From an uncultured Bacilli bacterium (GTDB taxonomy: Bacteria; Bacillota_I; Bacilli_A; RF39; UBA660), in NCBI GenBank assembly GCA_934085635.1, contig CAKOHL010000007.1:1-22565 (forward strand): a DNA stretch of 22,565 bases, given 5' to 3'. Position 1 is the first letter of the stretch. Each line of letters starts with the position of its first letter. The notes under the pieces were generated by a model, which searched no databases, had not been told where the DNA came from, and saw only the letters and a program-made list of their open reading frames with translations. Both the position numbers and the translations under genes were made by a program. Shown here piece after piece: positions 22,132 through 22,565 of the stretch.

Positions 22132-22395
22132 ATGAAAGAGGCTACAGGAGAATTAAATATGACTGTTATTACAGTAGTTGCTATAGCAGCTGTTGCAGCA
22201 CTTTTCTATACATTAGTTTGGCCTGCAATTCAAAAAGCAATAGTTAACAATACATGCGCAACTTTAGGTAGTGGATGGCAAGCAGTCAACAAAAACGAGG
22301 CTGTAGATGCTGGGAATATTAGTGCCAATACAGCAAAAGACGTTAAATGGGTTTGCTGTGATAAAGACAAAAAAAACTGTACTTTAGCTAATTAA
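22132..22395 (+). CDS. small membrane-anchored, Cys-containing protein, pilin-like
   Basis: 87 residues. A short polar N-terminus (MKEATGELNM) is followed by one hydrophobic segment (about 11-32) and an extracytoplasmic part with four cysteines (42, 75, 76, 83), which could form disulfides. The layout (short polar head, membrane helix, soluble tail) resembles small pilin or Tad-type proteins, but no known cleavage motif is seen. A strong ribosome site (GGAGGAG) and a consensus promoter suggest high expression. It is followed after 30 bases by another small membrane gene of similar start, so this is probably the beginning of an operon running out of the window. The function is inferred only from layout. 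Confidence 0.6.
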   Translation: MKEATGELNMTVITVVAIAAVAALFYTLVWPAIQKAIVNNTCATLGSGWQAVNKNEAVDAGNISANTAKDVKWVCCDKDKKNCTLAN

Positions 22396-22425
22396 GCTGA
22401 TTAATAGTAAAAAGAGAGGTAAGGT

Positions 22426-22565
22426 ATGAGAGAAGCATTTGGTGGAAGTTGGTTACTAGGTTTTGTAGTACTATTCATAGTGCTTTTTTCTGCATACCTT
22501 GCTGTTTCTGTTAATTACACAAAAGCTTTCAAAGCTAAAAATAAAATAATTAATATAATTGAACA
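22426..22565 (+). CDS. small membrane protein, partial
   Basis: The first 46 codons are present and the gene runs off the window. It starts MREAFGGSWLLGF, with a hydrophobic segment (about 9-30) followed by NYTKAFKAKNKIINII. The M-[KR]-E-A-x-G start is shared with the 22132 gene, which suggests related leader or sorting features in the same operon. The GAGAGGTAAGGT before ATG holds the ribosome site. The pattern recalls small proteins next to Tad-like secretion genes in gut Bacilli, but that is recollection and inference only. Confidence 0.6.
   Translation, partial: MREAFGGSWLLGFVVLFIVLFSAYLAVSVNYTKAFKAKNKIINIIE

Overview
The window is very AT-rich, gene-dense bacterial chromosome from a Gram-positive Bacillota-type organism. 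It is most likely an uncultured, low-GC, gut-type member of the Bacilli. Evidence for this includes the Shine-Dalgarno sequences, extended -10 promoters (TGnTATAAT), a T-box leader, UgtP-like, YvcK, YolD and UvrX-type proteins, and two spore-coat-like genes. UGA is used as a stop and tryptophan is read from UGG, so this is not the Mycoplasma code. No phage, insertion sequence or CRISPR array is visible.

Layout. 1-4340: the 3' end of a tRNA-Glu gene, a CofE-like ligase, a convergent UgtP-like glycosyltransferase, and three small genes (a transglutaminase-like protein, an unknown protein with a hairpin-presented ribosome site, and a SAM-binding protein). 4358-5974: a proline T-box leader and type 3 prolyl-tRNA synthetase. 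5975-6530: no intact gene, but a decayed surface or pilin-like gene. 6617-8520: a membrane-anchored VanY-like protein that has lost most active-site residues, overlapping yvcK. 8572-9662: a probable Panacea-type toxin-antitoxin pair. 9714-9825: tRNA-Ala(TGC). 9924-12439: two small genes, then a convergent UvrX-type polymerase/YolD operon. 12558-17486: a small unknown gene, miaB, a large transglutaminase-like protein on the minus strand, cotE, and an unknown minus-strand gene. 17642-19470: ffh closely followed by another transglutaminase-like gene. 19493-21607: three 33-bp repeats, a DUF4143 ATPase and a DUF6624 protein. 21646-22565: a CotD-like coat protein behind a sigma-K-like promoter, then two small membrane proteins that look like the start of a pilus or secretion locus.

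How the genes fit together. Housekeeping functions (translation, tRNA modification, protein targeting, envelope synthesis, lesion bypass) are interleaved with accessory material. The miaB to cotE order echoes the Bacillus subtilis miaB(ymcB)-ymcA-cotE neighbourhood, and CotE- and CotD-like proteins suggest that the lineage sporulates or recently did. The most unusual aspects are five dissimilar transglutaminase-like proteins within about 17 kb, a VanY-family protein predicted to be catalytically dead next to the cell-wall regulator YvcK, and a Panacea-linked gene of unknown type. Convergent genes share bidirectional terminators at 1369, 14375 and 16800. At 10902 the terminator of one gene lies inside the coding sequence of its convergent neighbour.
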